The notes below the pieces were generated by a model. The model ran no database searches, was not told where the DNA came from, and saw only the letters and a list, made by a program, of their open reading frames with translations. The position numbers and the translations under genes were made by a program. A stretch of DNA of 61,073 bases, taken from NCBI GenBank assembly GCA_015065605.1, contig SVPZ01000013.1, positions 1 through 61,073 of the forward strand, written 5' to 3'. This stretch comes from Oscillospiraceae bacterium (GTDB taxonomy: Bacteria > Bacillota > Clostridia > Oscillospirales > Acutalibacteraceae). Each line of letters begins with the position of its first letter. Position 1 is the first letter of the stretch. Positions 42,892 through 51,429 of this stretch are shown here, piece after piece.

Positions 42892-44463
42892 CTATTTTAA
42901 ATTAATATCGTAGGTTGTTACACCCTTTGCCTCTAATTTACCGGCTAACACGTCGATACAGGCTTCTACACTTTCATCGCATATTCCGCCTAAAATAACT
43001 CTTGGAATATGAGGAAGCGCCGAAAGAATACAGGGGTTGCCAAAATGCATTAAAGCAGAAACACGGTTGGTGTGCTGTAACGCTTTAATAAGACTGACAA
43101 CACGAGAAGTAAGGGCTTCCTCTCCCGCATAAGCAAGAGGTTCGGAGAAAGTAAGGAATATTACGTCGTCGTGCTTAACCGAATCCTGACAAATTCCGAA
43201 GTTGTGGAACTGAGTCGGGAATTCATGGAAAAATCTCACACCGGAATTGGGGAACAGTTCTAAGATTTGACTTTTAATTTTTTCGGGGAAAAGCCAACCG
43301 TTGCTAAAGGTATCAACGTCAACCTTACCGAGCGCCATTTCATTTCTTACCATAATTGCGAAAAGATGTTTTCCGTCCCTTGAGATAGCAGAAGTAAGTC
43401 CTTCGTCAACCCGCGCATATACCGAAGCTCTTGAAATATTTCTGGAAAGATAAATTTCTTCTTCAGTGAGTTCTTTACAAGCCTTTTTATCCATTTCCAA
43501 GCTTTTATGCTGAGTTTCCAAAACGCGCTTAACTGCATCGTTTAATTCTTCTTCGGTAAATATACCTTTTTCATAGCATTCTACAATAGCGCTTCTGTCA
43601 AAAGTAGGTTGATAAGAGAAAGGAAGTGCCAAATCGTTTGCTCTTACCGCCATACCCTTGCTTTCAAGATTACCGAATTTTGCTCTTATACCCATCATAT
43701 CGAGAGCGTCGGTAATAAAGAAGCCCTTAAAGCCCTGTTCTCTGATAAAGCCCGTAACCTTTTTAGAAAGACTTGCAGGATATTCTTCATCAATTTTGGG
43801 CAGACGCATATGTGAAGACATAAGACCGTCTAAAAGGTCCTCTTTTATTAATTCCATATAAGCGTAAAGGCTATCCTCAAGTAATTCTTCTTTTGTTTGC
43901 ATAGAAAGACTTTCTGCCATATGAGAATCAACGCCAAGACATTCTCTGCCGCTTGGGTAATGCTTACCTACGGTTAAAACACCTGCATCGTGCATACCGC
44001 GAGCTTCTGCGGCAGCCATTTTTGCAATCACCTTTTTATCTGGGCCGAAGGAACGCACACTACCTTCATCATTGATATCCATCAAAGGACAGCATACTAC
44101 GTTATAACCAAGTTGTTTAGCGGTATATCCTATGGTCTTACCAAATGCATAGGCGTATTTCTCGTCACCTGTACAAGCAATTGCATTATGGCGACCTACA
44201 ATATATTCTCCTATTCCGTTTTCAGCATCGGTAAATATAAGTATGGGGTAATCAGCGGTTTCCTTAACACGTTGCATAAGTTCTGCCGCTTTAGGCTGGT
44301 CAAACTGAATCCATATTGCACCAAGAGAATGTTTTTCAATGCACTCGAAAACGAAATCAACTTCCTCAGGCTTTATATTGCCGTTGACCATAGCCGTATG
44401 TACCATACCAAGTTTTTGGTCAATGGTTAATTCTTCAAATTTAAGTTCTTTAATTTCTTTCAT
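42892..44463 (-). CDS. GH3 family protein, NagZ-like, paralog 3
   Basis: 523 aa. MKEIKELKFEELTIDQKLGM start with a GGGGGG ribosome site. YPILIFTDAENGIGEYIVG, KHYPSGRECLGVDSHMAESL (DSH dyad) and GFFITDALDMMGIRAKFG (nucleophile Asp) are all present. First gene of the minus operon, transcribed divergently from the AraC regulator at 44626, with 160 bases between starts. Close to paralog 4 in the C-terminal part (AYAGEEALTSRVVSLIKALQ versus AYAGKEALTSRVVSLIECLQ), which points to a recent duplication. Confidence 0.85.
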   Translation of the reverse strand: MKEIKELKFEELTIDQKLGMVHTAMVNGNIKPEEVDFVFECIEKHSLGAIWIQFDQPKAAELMQRVKETADYPILIFTDAENGIGEYIVGRHNAIACTGDEKYAYAFGKTIGYTAKQLGYNVVCCPLMDINDEGSVRSFGPDKKVIAKMAAAEARGMHDAGVLTVGKHYPSGRECLGVDSHMAESLSMQTKEELLEDSLYAYMELIKEDLLDGLMSSHMRLPKIDEEYPASLSKKVTGFIREQGFKGFFITDALDMMGIRAKFGNLESKGMAVRANDLALPFSYQPTFDRSAIVECYEKGIFTEEELNDAVKRVLETQHKSLEMDKKACKELTEEEIYLSRNISRASVYARVDEGLTSAISRDGKHLFAIMVRNEMALGKVDVDTFSNGWLFPEKIKSQILELFPNSGVRFFHEFPTQFHNFGICQDSVKHDDVIFLTFSEPLAYAGEEALTSRVVSLIKALQHTNRVSALMHFGNPCILSALPHIPRVILGGICDESVEACIDVLAGKLEAKGVTTYDINLK

Positions 44464-44530
44464 AATTAACCCCCCGTGTTAAATTACTGATTTTTTAAAA
44501 ACGCAATATTAAAAATTGCAAGTTTTCAAA

Positions 44531-44558
44531 TTGACATTTTCATTTATTATTGTATAAT
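44531..44558 (+). promoter_or_regulatory. Promoter of the second AraC gene
   Basis: Perfect TTGACA (44531-44536), 16-base spacer, perfect TATAAT (44553-44558), in the region between divergent GH3 and AraC genes. Confidence 0.85.
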
Positions 44559-44625
44559 CAATATAGATATAATTCAATAGTTTAAATTGATATATTTTAA
44601 CATTATATTGACAAAGGAGAAGGCT

Positions 44626-45432
44626 ATGCCATCTATTATATTTGAAAATCACGATTACTTTTCGGAAAGCAATTGTTTTTCTTTAGGATATGCCGAAAAT
44701 TTTGCGGATAAAAAATTTTCTCCAAACTGGCACGAACACATAGAAATTTTGGTTTGCAAAAAAGGAAATGCCACCATTACTTTAGACGACCGAAAATATT
44801 CTTTTGCAAAAAACAATATAATAATCGTTAATCCCAACGTAATACATTCGTTTAAAGGTGTTGAAAACGCCGGCTTTTACTGTATGCATATAGACAGTTC
44901 TTTTATAAAGGTAAATTTTGAAAACGTAAGAAACACACTTCTCACCGAATTTATTGAATACGACCAAAAGCTCCTTGAGATTTTTGATGAACTGTGCGCA
45001 ACTTACAACAGTGACGATTGTTTAAAAACCGCCAAGATTAAAATATTACTTTTAAAACTGCTGATTTTATTATTTGAAAACCACAGCACCGATAACGCTT
45101 ATTCAACATACAATTCAAAAGCCTATAAACGCACCAAAAACGTAATGTCTTATATAGAAAGCAATTTTTCCAATGAACTTACCCTAAATCAGCTTGCAGC
45201 TATAGCGAACATAAATAAATACCAGTTAGCTCGCGAATTTAAAGCCGCGACAGGCAAAAGCGTTTTTCAGTATATTAATCACCTACGCTGCAAAGCGGCA
45301 TCTGCAATGCTAAAAAACGGCGCGTCGGTTACCGAAGCCGGTGAAAGCTGCGGCTTTAAAAATTTGTCGTACTTTTCGGCAACCTATAAAAAATATATAG
45401 GCGTACTGCCGGGTAAAACAAAGCCCAGATAA
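44626..45432 (+). CDS. AraC family regulator of the GH3 cluster
   Basis: 268 aa. Start ATG at 44626 follows AAAGGAGAAGG; a longer frame from 44587 has no site. Cupin-like sensor (about 1-120) with FSPNWHEHIEILVCKKGNAT and IVNPNVIHSFKG, then paired HTH (about 165-268): LNQLAAIANINKYQLAREFK and AGESCGFKNLSYFSATYKKY. It sits between a three-gene GH3 operon (divergent) and a fourth GH3 gene (convergent), so it is the probable activator of the GH3 enzymes, responding to an imported oligosaccharide or its breakdown product. Confidence 0.9.
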   Translation: MPSIIFENHDYFSESNCFSLGYAENFADKKFSPNWHEHIEILVCKKGNATITLDDRKYSFAKNNIIIVNPNVIHSFKGVENAGFYCMHIDSSFIKVNFENVRNTLLTEFIEYDQKLLEIFDELCATYNSDDCLKTAKIKILLLKLLILLFENHSTDNAYSTYNSKAYKRTKNVMSYIESNFSNELTLNQLAAIANINKYQLAREFKAATGKSVFQYINHLRCKAASAMLKNGASVTEAGESCGFKNLSYFSATYKKYIGVLPGKTKPR

Positions 45433-45482
45433 TCGGTTTTCTATAGTTTGTAATATCCAGTAACTTAAAGAACGATTAAAGT

Positions 45483-45522
45483 AAAAAACTTCTGCCGTGC
45501 AAAACACAGCAGAAGTTTTATT
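45483..45522. terminator. Terminator of the AraC gene
   Basis: Stem AAAACTTCTGC/GCAGAAGTTTT followed by ATTTTAAT. Confidence 0.8.
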
Positions 45523-45578
45523 TTAATAAAGGATTATAGAACTTTCTGTAAATATCGGTGGGAATAAGCAAAGGTACC

Positions 45579-45604
45579 CACTTAATTTAATTTAATTTAA
45601 TTTG
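45579..45604. repeat. Pentamer (TTTAA) tandem repeat at a stop codon
   Basis: Four to five TTTAA units run through the stop codon of GH3 paralog 4. They could slip and alter the last codons; effect unknown. Confidence 0.7.
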
Positions 45605-47166
45605 ATATCAAAGGTAGTTACACCTTTAGCTTCTCTATCTCCTGCAAGTATTTCGAGAGAAGCGTTAACACTTTCGTTATTAAGCCCGCCTAAAATCACT
45701 CTTGGAATGTGTGGTAAATCACCCAAAATACAAGGGTTACCAAAGTGAAGAAGAGCAGAAACTCTGTTTGTAAACTGCAAACATTCAATAAGGCTTACAA
45801 CTCTAGAGGTTAAAGCTTCTTTTCCTGCATAAGCCAGAGGCTCTGAGTAGGTTAAGAATATTACGTCGTCGTGAGTAACGGAATCCTGAAAAATACCGTG
45901 ATTATGGTGTTGTGTTGGGAACTCGTGGAAAAGTCTTACCTTAGAATTCGGGAAAAGTTCCGTTATTTTTTTAGTAATTTTATCAGGGAAAAGCCAACCG
46001 TTACTAAAGGTATCAACCTCAACCTTACCAAGTTCCATTTCGTTTCTTACCATAACTGCAAATAGGTGTTTGCCGTCCTTTGAAATAGCGGGAGTCAGTC
46101 CCTCGTCTGCCTGAGCGTAAACAGAAACCTTAGGAATATCCTTACAAAGCGCAATTTCTTCATCGGTAAGTTCTTTACATCTGCTTTCATCAAGAAGCAT
46201 TGTCTTATGCTGAGCCAAAAGAACACGCTTTACACATGCATTAAGCTGTTCTTCGGTGATTATACCGTTTTCATAGCCCTTATTTATTGCCTCCTGATCG
46301 GCGATGGGCTTATTGCCATACGTAAGAGCCAAATCGTTACCTGCTGCAATAGCCAATCCCTTGCTTTCGGCATCGCCGAATTTGGCGCGAATACCCATCA
46401 TACCGAGAGCATCGGTAATGCAAAATCCGTCAAAGCCCTCATCTCTTATTACGTCGATAACCTTTTTGGAAAGACTTGCAGGATATTTATCATCAATATT
46501 GGAAAACTTCTGATGAGAGGTCATAACACCGTCCAGGAGCCCTGCTTTCATCATTTTAACGTAAGCAAAAAGGCTATCGTCAAGAAGCTGTTCTCTTGTC
46601 TGACTTGAAACGCTTTCCGCCATATGAGCGTCGATATTCATTTCATTTCTTCCGCTGGGATAGTGCTTACCAACGGTCAAAACGCCTGCTTCGTGCATAC
46701 CGCGCGCCTCCGCAGAGCCCATTTTTGCTATAACGTTTTTATCCTTACCGAAGCATCTTACAAAACCGTTATTATCGATATCTAAAACAGGATTACAAAC
46801 AACGTTATAACCGTAATTCTTAGCGGTAAAGCCTACTACTTTTCCGAAGGCGTAAGCATATTTTTCATCCCCTGTACAAGCAATAGGATTATGACGTCCA
46901 ACCTGATATTCATCAATTCCGTTTTCGCAATCGGTTATTATAAGAATAGGATAATCGGCTGTTTCGTGAACTCTTTTTAAGAATTCTTGCCAGCCCTTCA
47001 TACCGTACTGAATCCATATTGCACCGAGAGCACGGTTCTTGATTCTTTCAAAAACGTACTCGATTTCTTCCTCTTTAGCATTGCCGTTTATCATTGCGGC
47101 ATGTACCATACCAAGCTTTTGGTCAAGGGTTAATTCCTCAAATTTAAGTTCAGTTAATTTTTTCAT
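45592..47166 (-). CDS. GH3 family protein, NagZ-like, paralog 4
   Basis: 524 aa from the ATG at 47164-47166 (MKKLTELKFEELTLDQ), chosen by homology with the other three starts. KHYPSGRNEMNIDAHMAES shows the dyad loop, but Ser between Asp and His is Ala (DAH rather than DSH). The nucleophile motif GFCITDALGMMGIRAKFG is kept. The Asp and His are both present, so catalysis is plausible. It stands alone, convergent with AraC. Nearest relative is paralog 3, and duplication after AraC insertion is possible. Confidence 0.85.
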   Translation of the reverse strand: MKKLTELKFEELTLDQKLGMVHAAMINGNAKEEEIEYVFERIKNRALGAIWIQYGMKGWQEFLKRVHETADYPILIITDCENGIDEYQVGRHNPIACTGDEKYAYAFGKVVGFTAKNYGYNVVCNPVLDIDNNGFVRCFGKDKNVIAKMGSAEARGMHEAGVLTVGKHYPSGRNEMNIDAHMAESVSSQTREQLLDDSLFAYVKMMKAGLLDGVMTSHQKFSNIDDKYPASLSKKVIDVIRDEGFDGFCITDALGMMGIRAKFGDAESKGLAIAAGNDLALTYGNKPIADQEAINKGYENGIITEEQLNACVKRVLLAQHKTMLLDESRCKELTDEEIALCKDIPKVSVYAQADEGLTPAISKDGKHLFAVMVRNEMELGKVEVDTFSNGWLFPDKITKKITELFPNSKVRLFHEFPTQHHNHGIFQDSVTHDDVIFLTYSEPLAYAGKEALTSRVVSLIECLQFTNRVSALLHFGNPCILGDLPHIPRVILGGLNNESVNASLEILAGDREAKGVTTFDIKLN

Positions 47167-47304
47167 AAGAACACCTTCTTCATAGTTTTTTACTATAATT
47201 CCATTATACCTTTTAATGCCGATTTTGCAACACAAAAATACCATTTAAAGCTTTTTTTCAAAAAACTTTTCCATTTTTTACATATCATTTCATTTTTATA
47301 CAAT

Positions 47305-47335
47305 AGAAGCGTGAGAAAATCCTCACGCTTCTTTT
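47305..47335. terminator. Hairpin between GH3 paralog 4 and the DUF4097 gene
   Basis: GAAGCGTGAG/CTCACGCTTC stem; strongest T-run (CTTTTTT) is on the plus strand, weaker on the minus strand. Confidence 0.6.
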
Positions 47336-47339
47336 TTCA

Positions 47340-48302
47340 CTATTCTATAGTAATTTTAATATCACCCGTATCGGTGGTAATTTTGCACTTTCCGCCGTTT
47401 AAAGTTTCGGGAACTTTAATATTTCCCGTATCGGTTTTGGTTATAAAAATCTTTTCGCTTAAAAGTGTTCCCGAAACGTCACCTGTATCGGTAACAATTT
47501 CTATTTCACCCGCGTCACATTTTTCTAACCCGACATCACCCGTACTTCTTTTTACATTGAATTTTCCTTCCGCTACGGTATTTGTCGCCGTTAAATCTCC
47601 CGTACTTCCGCTTGAAGTTATGTTTTTACAGGTTATATTATTTAATATAGTCTTACCTGTGCTGACCGCTAACTTTAAGTCACCGCTTGCCTTAAGCCCT
47701 GTTACGTCTATTTTACCGGTAGATGCAGTAAGGCTGACGTTTTGCGCGGTTATATTTTCGGTCTTTATCTGACCGGTTGTAGTTTCTATTTTTATGTCAG
47801 CCGAAGCGCAGGCGTAATTTTCCACGTCGCCTGTAGAAAGTTTTATATCAATACTCGAAAAACTAAACTGCGCGGGAATTTTAATATCCCCCGTATCTTC
47901 TTTAATAATTAAATTTTCCAATTGATTTTCACCCAGATAAACGGTCAACTTAGGAGTTTTAAAGTTTATACCTATATAATGATACCATTTTCTTTGGTTA
48001 TCAACTTCAATTTTCAAAGTGTTTTCTGAAACGTAAACGTTATGTTTTTCATTAACGGCTTCATCACACACTATTTTCGTTTTGCCGTCATCAGAACTTA
48101 TAAAGGTGATATCGGCGGTATCGGTAATAATAGAGATATCGCTGAATTGTTCGTTTATTTCATAAGTATTCGTTTCATATTTAACGGTTGAAAGTTTCAA
48201 AAAATTCCAGTTTAACATAAACATCGCTCCAACAAAAATAACTGCTCCGAGAATAAAAAGAGAAACGCCTATTATAAGACTAATTTTAGTTTTAGTTTTC
48301 AT
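47340..48302 (-). CDS. DUF4097 beta-helix membrane protein
   Basis: 320 aa. One N-terminal TM helix (about 8-30), then a right-handed beta-helix built from short repeats with STGD/TDTGD/TTGK turns (FISSDDGK, KEDTGDIKIP, STGDVENY, TTGQIKTE, STGKIDVT, RSTGDVGLEK, TDTGDVSGT and TDTGNIKVP). This is DUF4097/DUF4098. The family accompanies PadR and DUF1700 proteins in Firmicutes and is thought to sense or respond to envelope stress; molecular role unproven. Its ATG overlaps the DUF1700 stop by 4 bases, so the three are one operon. Confidence 0.92.
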   Translation of the reverse strand: MKTKTKISLIIGVSLFILGAVIFVGAMFMLNWNFLKLSTVKYETNTYEINEQFSDISIITDTADITFISSDDGKTKIVCDEAVNEKHNVYVSENTLKIEVDNQRKWYHYIGINFKTPKLTVYLGENQLENLIIKEDTGDIKIPAQFSFSSIDIKLSTGDVENYACASADIKIETTTGQIKTENITAQNVSLTASTGKIDVTGLKASGDLKLAVSTGKTILNNITCKNITSSGSTGDLTATNTVAEGKFNVKRSTGDVGLEKCDAGEIEIVTDTGDVSGTLLSEKIFITKTDTGNIKVPETLNGGKCKITTDTGDIKITIE

Positions 48303-48901
48303 TTTGCTTCCTCCTTTTTTATAAGCAATTTTTTAATGGCTAAAGCCATTTTTTTAGTTAGTATTAATACACCCTTAGCCGCAAGATTTGAAAAAATAAA
48401 CAAAAGTATTCCAAGTCCGATTAGTAAAAGAGCAGCGCCTATAAGCGCAATTCCTTCGAAAACCTTTCCATTGGTAATTTCACCTACTGCCATAAAAAGC
48501 GAACCGACTGCCAAGCCAAAGCAAGAAACAGAAACGGCATAAAGACAGATTACTACAGTCCAAAGACAAAAATAAAGTGAAAAAACAACAGCCAAAACTG
48601 AAATAAGTACAGGAAACCAAACGGGTGAGCCTACACATATAAGGGTAATTGCTGCAGCACCAAGTTTTTTCTTAGGCTTTATTTTTTGCTTTACTATTTT
48701 AGTAAGAGGAATATCCTTTAAAATCTGCTCGGCTATTTCCTCAACGCTTCCTATTTCCGCTACCGCTTGTTGCTCGGTTTTTCCGTCTTCTATTTTATCG
48801 TCAATCATTTCGCCGTAAAAGCTTATACGCTCACAAATTTCTTCTTTAGGCAAACCCGATAAGGCGTCTTCAAGTTTCAGTAAAAAATCAAATTTATCCA
48901 T
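48299..48901 (-). CDS. DUF1700 membrane protein
   Basis: 200 aa. Cytoplasmic N-terminal helical part (MDKFDFLLKLEDALSGLPKE and SFYGEMIDDKIEDGKTEQQA, about 1-65), then three or four TM segments (about 78-175) and a basic tail. It matches DUF1700 (also called DUF1707-like in some annotations). Overlaps the PadR gene by 8 bases and the DUF4097 gene by 4, giving translational coupling throughout. Probably works with DUF4097 in an envelope-sensing unit. Confidence 0.92.
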   Translation of the reverse strand: MDKFDFLLKLEDALSGLPKEEICERISFYGEMIDDKIEDGKTEQQAVAEIGSVEEIAEQILKDIPLTKIVKQKIKPKKKLGAAAITLICVGSPVWFPVLISVLAVVFSLYFCLWTVVICLYAVSVSCFGLAVGSLFMAVGEITNGKVFEGIALIGAALLLIGLGILLFIFSNLAAKGVLILTKKMALAIKKLLIKKEEAK

Positions 48902-49214
48902 TCTTAGTTCCCTCCTTAGTCACAAATTTATATATTGATATTATTTCTTCCCAGTCGTTTTTAAACTCTTCTATTCTTTTTACACCTACTTCGGTAATTT
49001 TATAATATTTACGAAGTCTGCCATCGTGCTCGGCTGTACGAACGGTCAGCATATTGGCGCCCTCAAGCCTTTTTAATATAGTATAAAGGGTTGATTCGGA
49101 AAGAACAACGTAAGGTTTTACGTCTTTTATAATTTTATAACCGTAGGATTCCTCATCCTTTATGGCGGCAAGAACGCATACGTCTAAAATTCCTCGCTTC
49201 AACTGAATATCCAT
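48894..49214 (-). CDS. PadR family transcriptional regulator
   Basis: 106 aa. Winged helix: LKRGILDVCVLAAIKDEESYGYKI, with STLYTILKRLEGANMLTVR as the recognition helix and the wing HDGRLRKYYKIT. First gene of the PadR-DUF1700-DUF4097 operon, a conserved trio in Firmicutes. It probably represses its own operon and releases it on a wall or membrane signal. No operator could be identified with confidence in the 190 bases upstream. Confidence 0.93.
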   Translation of the reverse strand: MDIQLKRGILDVCVLAAIKDEESYGYKIIKDVKPYVVLSESTLYTILKRLEGANMLTVRTAEHDGRLRKYYKITEVGVKRIEEFKNDWEEIISIYKFVTKEGTKNG

Positions 49215-49348
49215 ACCATACCTCCTCTCACATAATACATCATATCACGAAGTATAGTTTTTGTCAAGGCAATAATTTCTGTTTCAAAATTCTCCGCGTA
49301 TTTGTGCTACCTACTGCTTATAACTTAAAATCCACCGCAAGAAAAAAA

Positions 49349-49377
49349 TTGACAAACGTCGAAAAAAGCACTATAAT
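49349..49377 (+). promoter_or_regulatory. Promoter of the PASTA/SH3 lipoprotein gene
   Basis: Perfect TTGACA (49349-49354), 17-base spacer, perfect TATAAT (49372-49377). Confidence 0.9.
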
Positions 49378-49403
49378 TAAAAAAATTTTTTAGGAGTGAT
49401 TTT

Positions 49404-50174
49404 ATGAGAAAAATATTAGCTTTTATTTTGACAATAGTTATTACTTTCAATCTTACCGCCTGTAGTTTTGATTCGTTGCTCAAAAAAGATTCAACAAATT
49501 CTAACGTTCAGACAGTTACCGTCCCTAATCTTATCGGTCTTTCTTCTGAAGATGCACAAAAACTTTTAAATTCTAATAATTTAAGCTTCACAATCATTGA
49601 AACAGCAAGTACCTCTGTAGCAAAAGGTTTTGTTATTAGCCAATCCCCTGTTGCACAAACAACAGTAGAACCATTGTCATTCGTAACAATTTATGTTTCT
49701 GGCACAGAAACAAACGAAGTTTCTCTATATTGCAGAGCGAGTATATCTGCCACATTAAGAGATGTTCCTTCACGTTCCGGAGCCAAACTTGCAGATATAG
49801 CTTGTGGAGAAAAGGTTACATACATAAATTCAAGTGGTGAATTTTATTACGTTCAGTACAAAAACGCTTATGGATACGTTTTGGTAGATTTTTTCTCCAC
49901 CGATAAAAACGCTCCTATTAATTACGGAACCGGAAGCGCACCTCTCGTTGTTAACGACTACCTTTATTGCCGTGCAAGTCAATACGTAAATCTTCGCTCT
50001 TATCCTTCTACCTCTGCTCCGTCTTTGGCTCAAATATATTGCCGCGAAAGAGTTACTTATTTAGGTACCGCCGGTGACTTCTATTATGTTTCATACAGAG
50101 GAGCTGAAGGCTACGTACTAAAAGACTTCTTCTCAAAGGATTCAAACGCACCTATTAACTATAAAAAAAATTAA
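49404..50174 (+). CDS. PASTA and double SH3-like lipoprotein
   Basis: 256 aa. Lipobox LTAC (about 17-20), so a membrane-anchored extracellular lipoprotein. A PASTA domain spans about 38-98 (VTVPNLIGLSSEDAQKLL, GFVISQSPVAQTTVEP). Two bacterial SH3 repeats follow (about 108-160 and 185-250), each with YCRAS, a V-L-R-S/D-xP core and DFFS-D-NAPINY. Both modules bind peptidoglycan. No catalytic domain, so it may sense or anchor to the wall. Single gene with its own consensus promoter and terminator. Confidence 0.9.
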   Translation: MRKILAFILTIVITFNLTACSFDSLLKKDSTNSNVQTVTVPNLIGLSSEDAQKLLNSNNLSFTIIETASTSVAKGFVISQSPVAQTTVEPLSFVTIYVSGTETNEVSLYCRASISATLRDVPSRSGAKLADIACGEKVTYINSSGEFYYVQYKNAYGYVLVDFFSTDKNAPINYGTGSAPLVVNDYLYCRASQYVNLRSYPSTSAPSLAQIYCRERVTYLGTAGDFYYVSYRGAEGYVLKDFFSKDSNAPINYKKN

Positions 50175-50181
50175 CATATAT

Positions 50182-50219
50182 AAAACAAAACAGCTTGGAA
50201 AACCAAGTTGTTTTGTTTT
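50182..50219 (+). terminator. Terminator of the PASTA/SH3 gene
   Basis: Long stem AAAACAAAACAGCTTGG / CCAAGTTGTTTTGTTTT with four-base loop. Confidence 0.88.
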
Positions 50220-50269
50220 GCAAATTAAAAGAAAATATGATACAATATGTAACCTGAGGGGGCGATGAA

Positions 50270-51094
50270 TTGTACTCAAAAGTTTACGTAGAAATATCCA
50301 ATATTTGTAATATGAACTGTTCCTTTTGTCACGGAACAAAAAGAAGCCCAAAAATGATGAATCTTAATGAGTTTAAAATCATACTTCAAAAGTTAAAGCC
50401 TCACACAAATTATATTTATTATCATCTTTTGGGAGAGCCGCTAATTCATCCCGATTTAGAAAAATTCATATCCCTTGCCAATTCAAACGGTTTTAAGTCG
50501 ATAATTACCACAAACGGAACTCTCTTAAAGGAAAGAGGAGATATTCTTATAAACCAAAAGGTGCATAAGGTCAGTATTTCCCTCCACAGCTTTGAAAACG
50601 GTGACAAAGAAACTCACCGAAAATATTTAAGTGAAATTTCCGATTTTGCTGTAAAAGCAAGTAAAAACGGTATTATCGTGGTTCTTCGTCTTTGGAACAA
50701 CGGTTGTGACGACGGCAAAAACGATGATGCCATTGGTTTTCTGAAAGAAAATATACAAGGAGAATGGACACCTAACAGCAAAGGCATACGTATTAATGAT
50801 AAATTATTTTTAGAATACGGCGAACGCTTTGACTGGCCCGACAAAAATATTGACTTTATTAGCGAAAAGGTATTTTGCTACGGACTGAAAGACCATTTCG
50901 GCATACTGTGTGATGGCACGGTGGTTCCCTGCTGTCTTGACTGTGAAGGGGTTATAAATTTAGGCAATATTTTTGAAGATGATATTAATGTCATTTTAAA
51001 TAGTGACAGAGTCAAAAAAATAGTAGAAGGCTTTAACAACAGAAAAGCAAGTGAAGACCTTTGCCAAAAATGCGGTTATGCTCAGCGTTTTTAA
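50270..51094 (+). CDS. Radical SAM/SPASM protein
   Basis: 274 aa. Radical SAM Cys motif EISNICNMNCSFCHGTKRSP (three Cys in CxxxCxxC, about 12-19). A barrel with HLLGEPLIHPDLEKFI (SAM/GGE-like) follows, then a C-terminal SPASM segment with CDGTVVPCCLDCEGVINLGN and CQKCGY for auxiliary clusters. SPASM proteins typically modify peptides or act as anaerobic maturases. No precursor peptide is visible nearby. Start is TTG at 50270, eight bases after GAGGGG. The target cannot be inferred. Confidence 0.85.
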   Translation: MYSKVYVEISNICNMNCSFCHGTKRSPKMMNLNEFKIILQKLKPHTNYIYYHLLGEPLIHPDLEKFISLANSNGFKSIITTNGTLLKERGDILINQKVHKVSISLHSFENGDKETHRKYLSEISDFAVKASKNGIIVVLRLWNNGCDDGKNDDAIGFLKENIQGEWTPNSKGIRINDKLFLEYGERFDWPDKNIDFISEKVFCYGLKDHFGILCDGTVVPCCLDCEGVINLGNIFEDDINVILNSDRVKKIVEGFNNRKASEDLCQKCGYAQRF

Positions 51095-51183
51095 ATAAAA
51101 ATTGACACTTATCTGTTGAAAGTGTCATAGTGGGTTACATACTTTGAAATTTACCTATCTCAAAATAAGAATGAAAGACGATA

Positions 51184-51383
51184 TTGTGAGACAGGTCTCA
51201 CAGCGATATTTTCTTTTGAAAATCCTCGCCTATGCGAGATATTTTTAAAAAGAAAGCGATATAAAAGGCTTTGCCTTTTGCGATATTATATTCGTGCCAT
51301 TTAGCACGGCAAAAGCCGTATATCGCGTGGCTTGCCACATATCGCATCAAAGATATATCGCTCGGGCATTGCACGAATATAGC
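51184..51383. repeat. Mosaic of short hairpins with GCGATAT motifs
   Basis: A series of small inverted repeats: TGTGAGAC/GTCTCACA (51185-51201), AAAAGGC/GCCTTTT (51264-51279) and TGGCAAGCC-type arms around 51330, each bounded by GCGATAT or ATATCGC. An outer pair TATTCGTGC (51288-51296) / GCACGAATA (51371-51379) encloses the last part. No coding frame. It resembles a decayed repeat family common in gut Clostridia. Confidence 0.6.
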
Positions 51384-51428
51384 TGAGGCACACTTCCCTT
51401 AGGAGTGTGCCTCAACTGCCGTTTTTTT
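51384..51428 (+). terminator. Hairpin with T-run before the aminotransferase 3' end
   Basis: TGAGGCACACT/AGTGTGCCTCA stem with TTTTTTT eight bases on. The T-run is on the plus strand, so it would end transcription from the radical SAM gene. Confidence 0.7.
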
Positions 51429-51429
51429 G

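Noticed and set aside
51184-51383. CRISPR array
   Set aside because: The repeats are short heptamers with irregular spacing and hairpin spacers, no regular repeat-spacer pattern and no cas genes.
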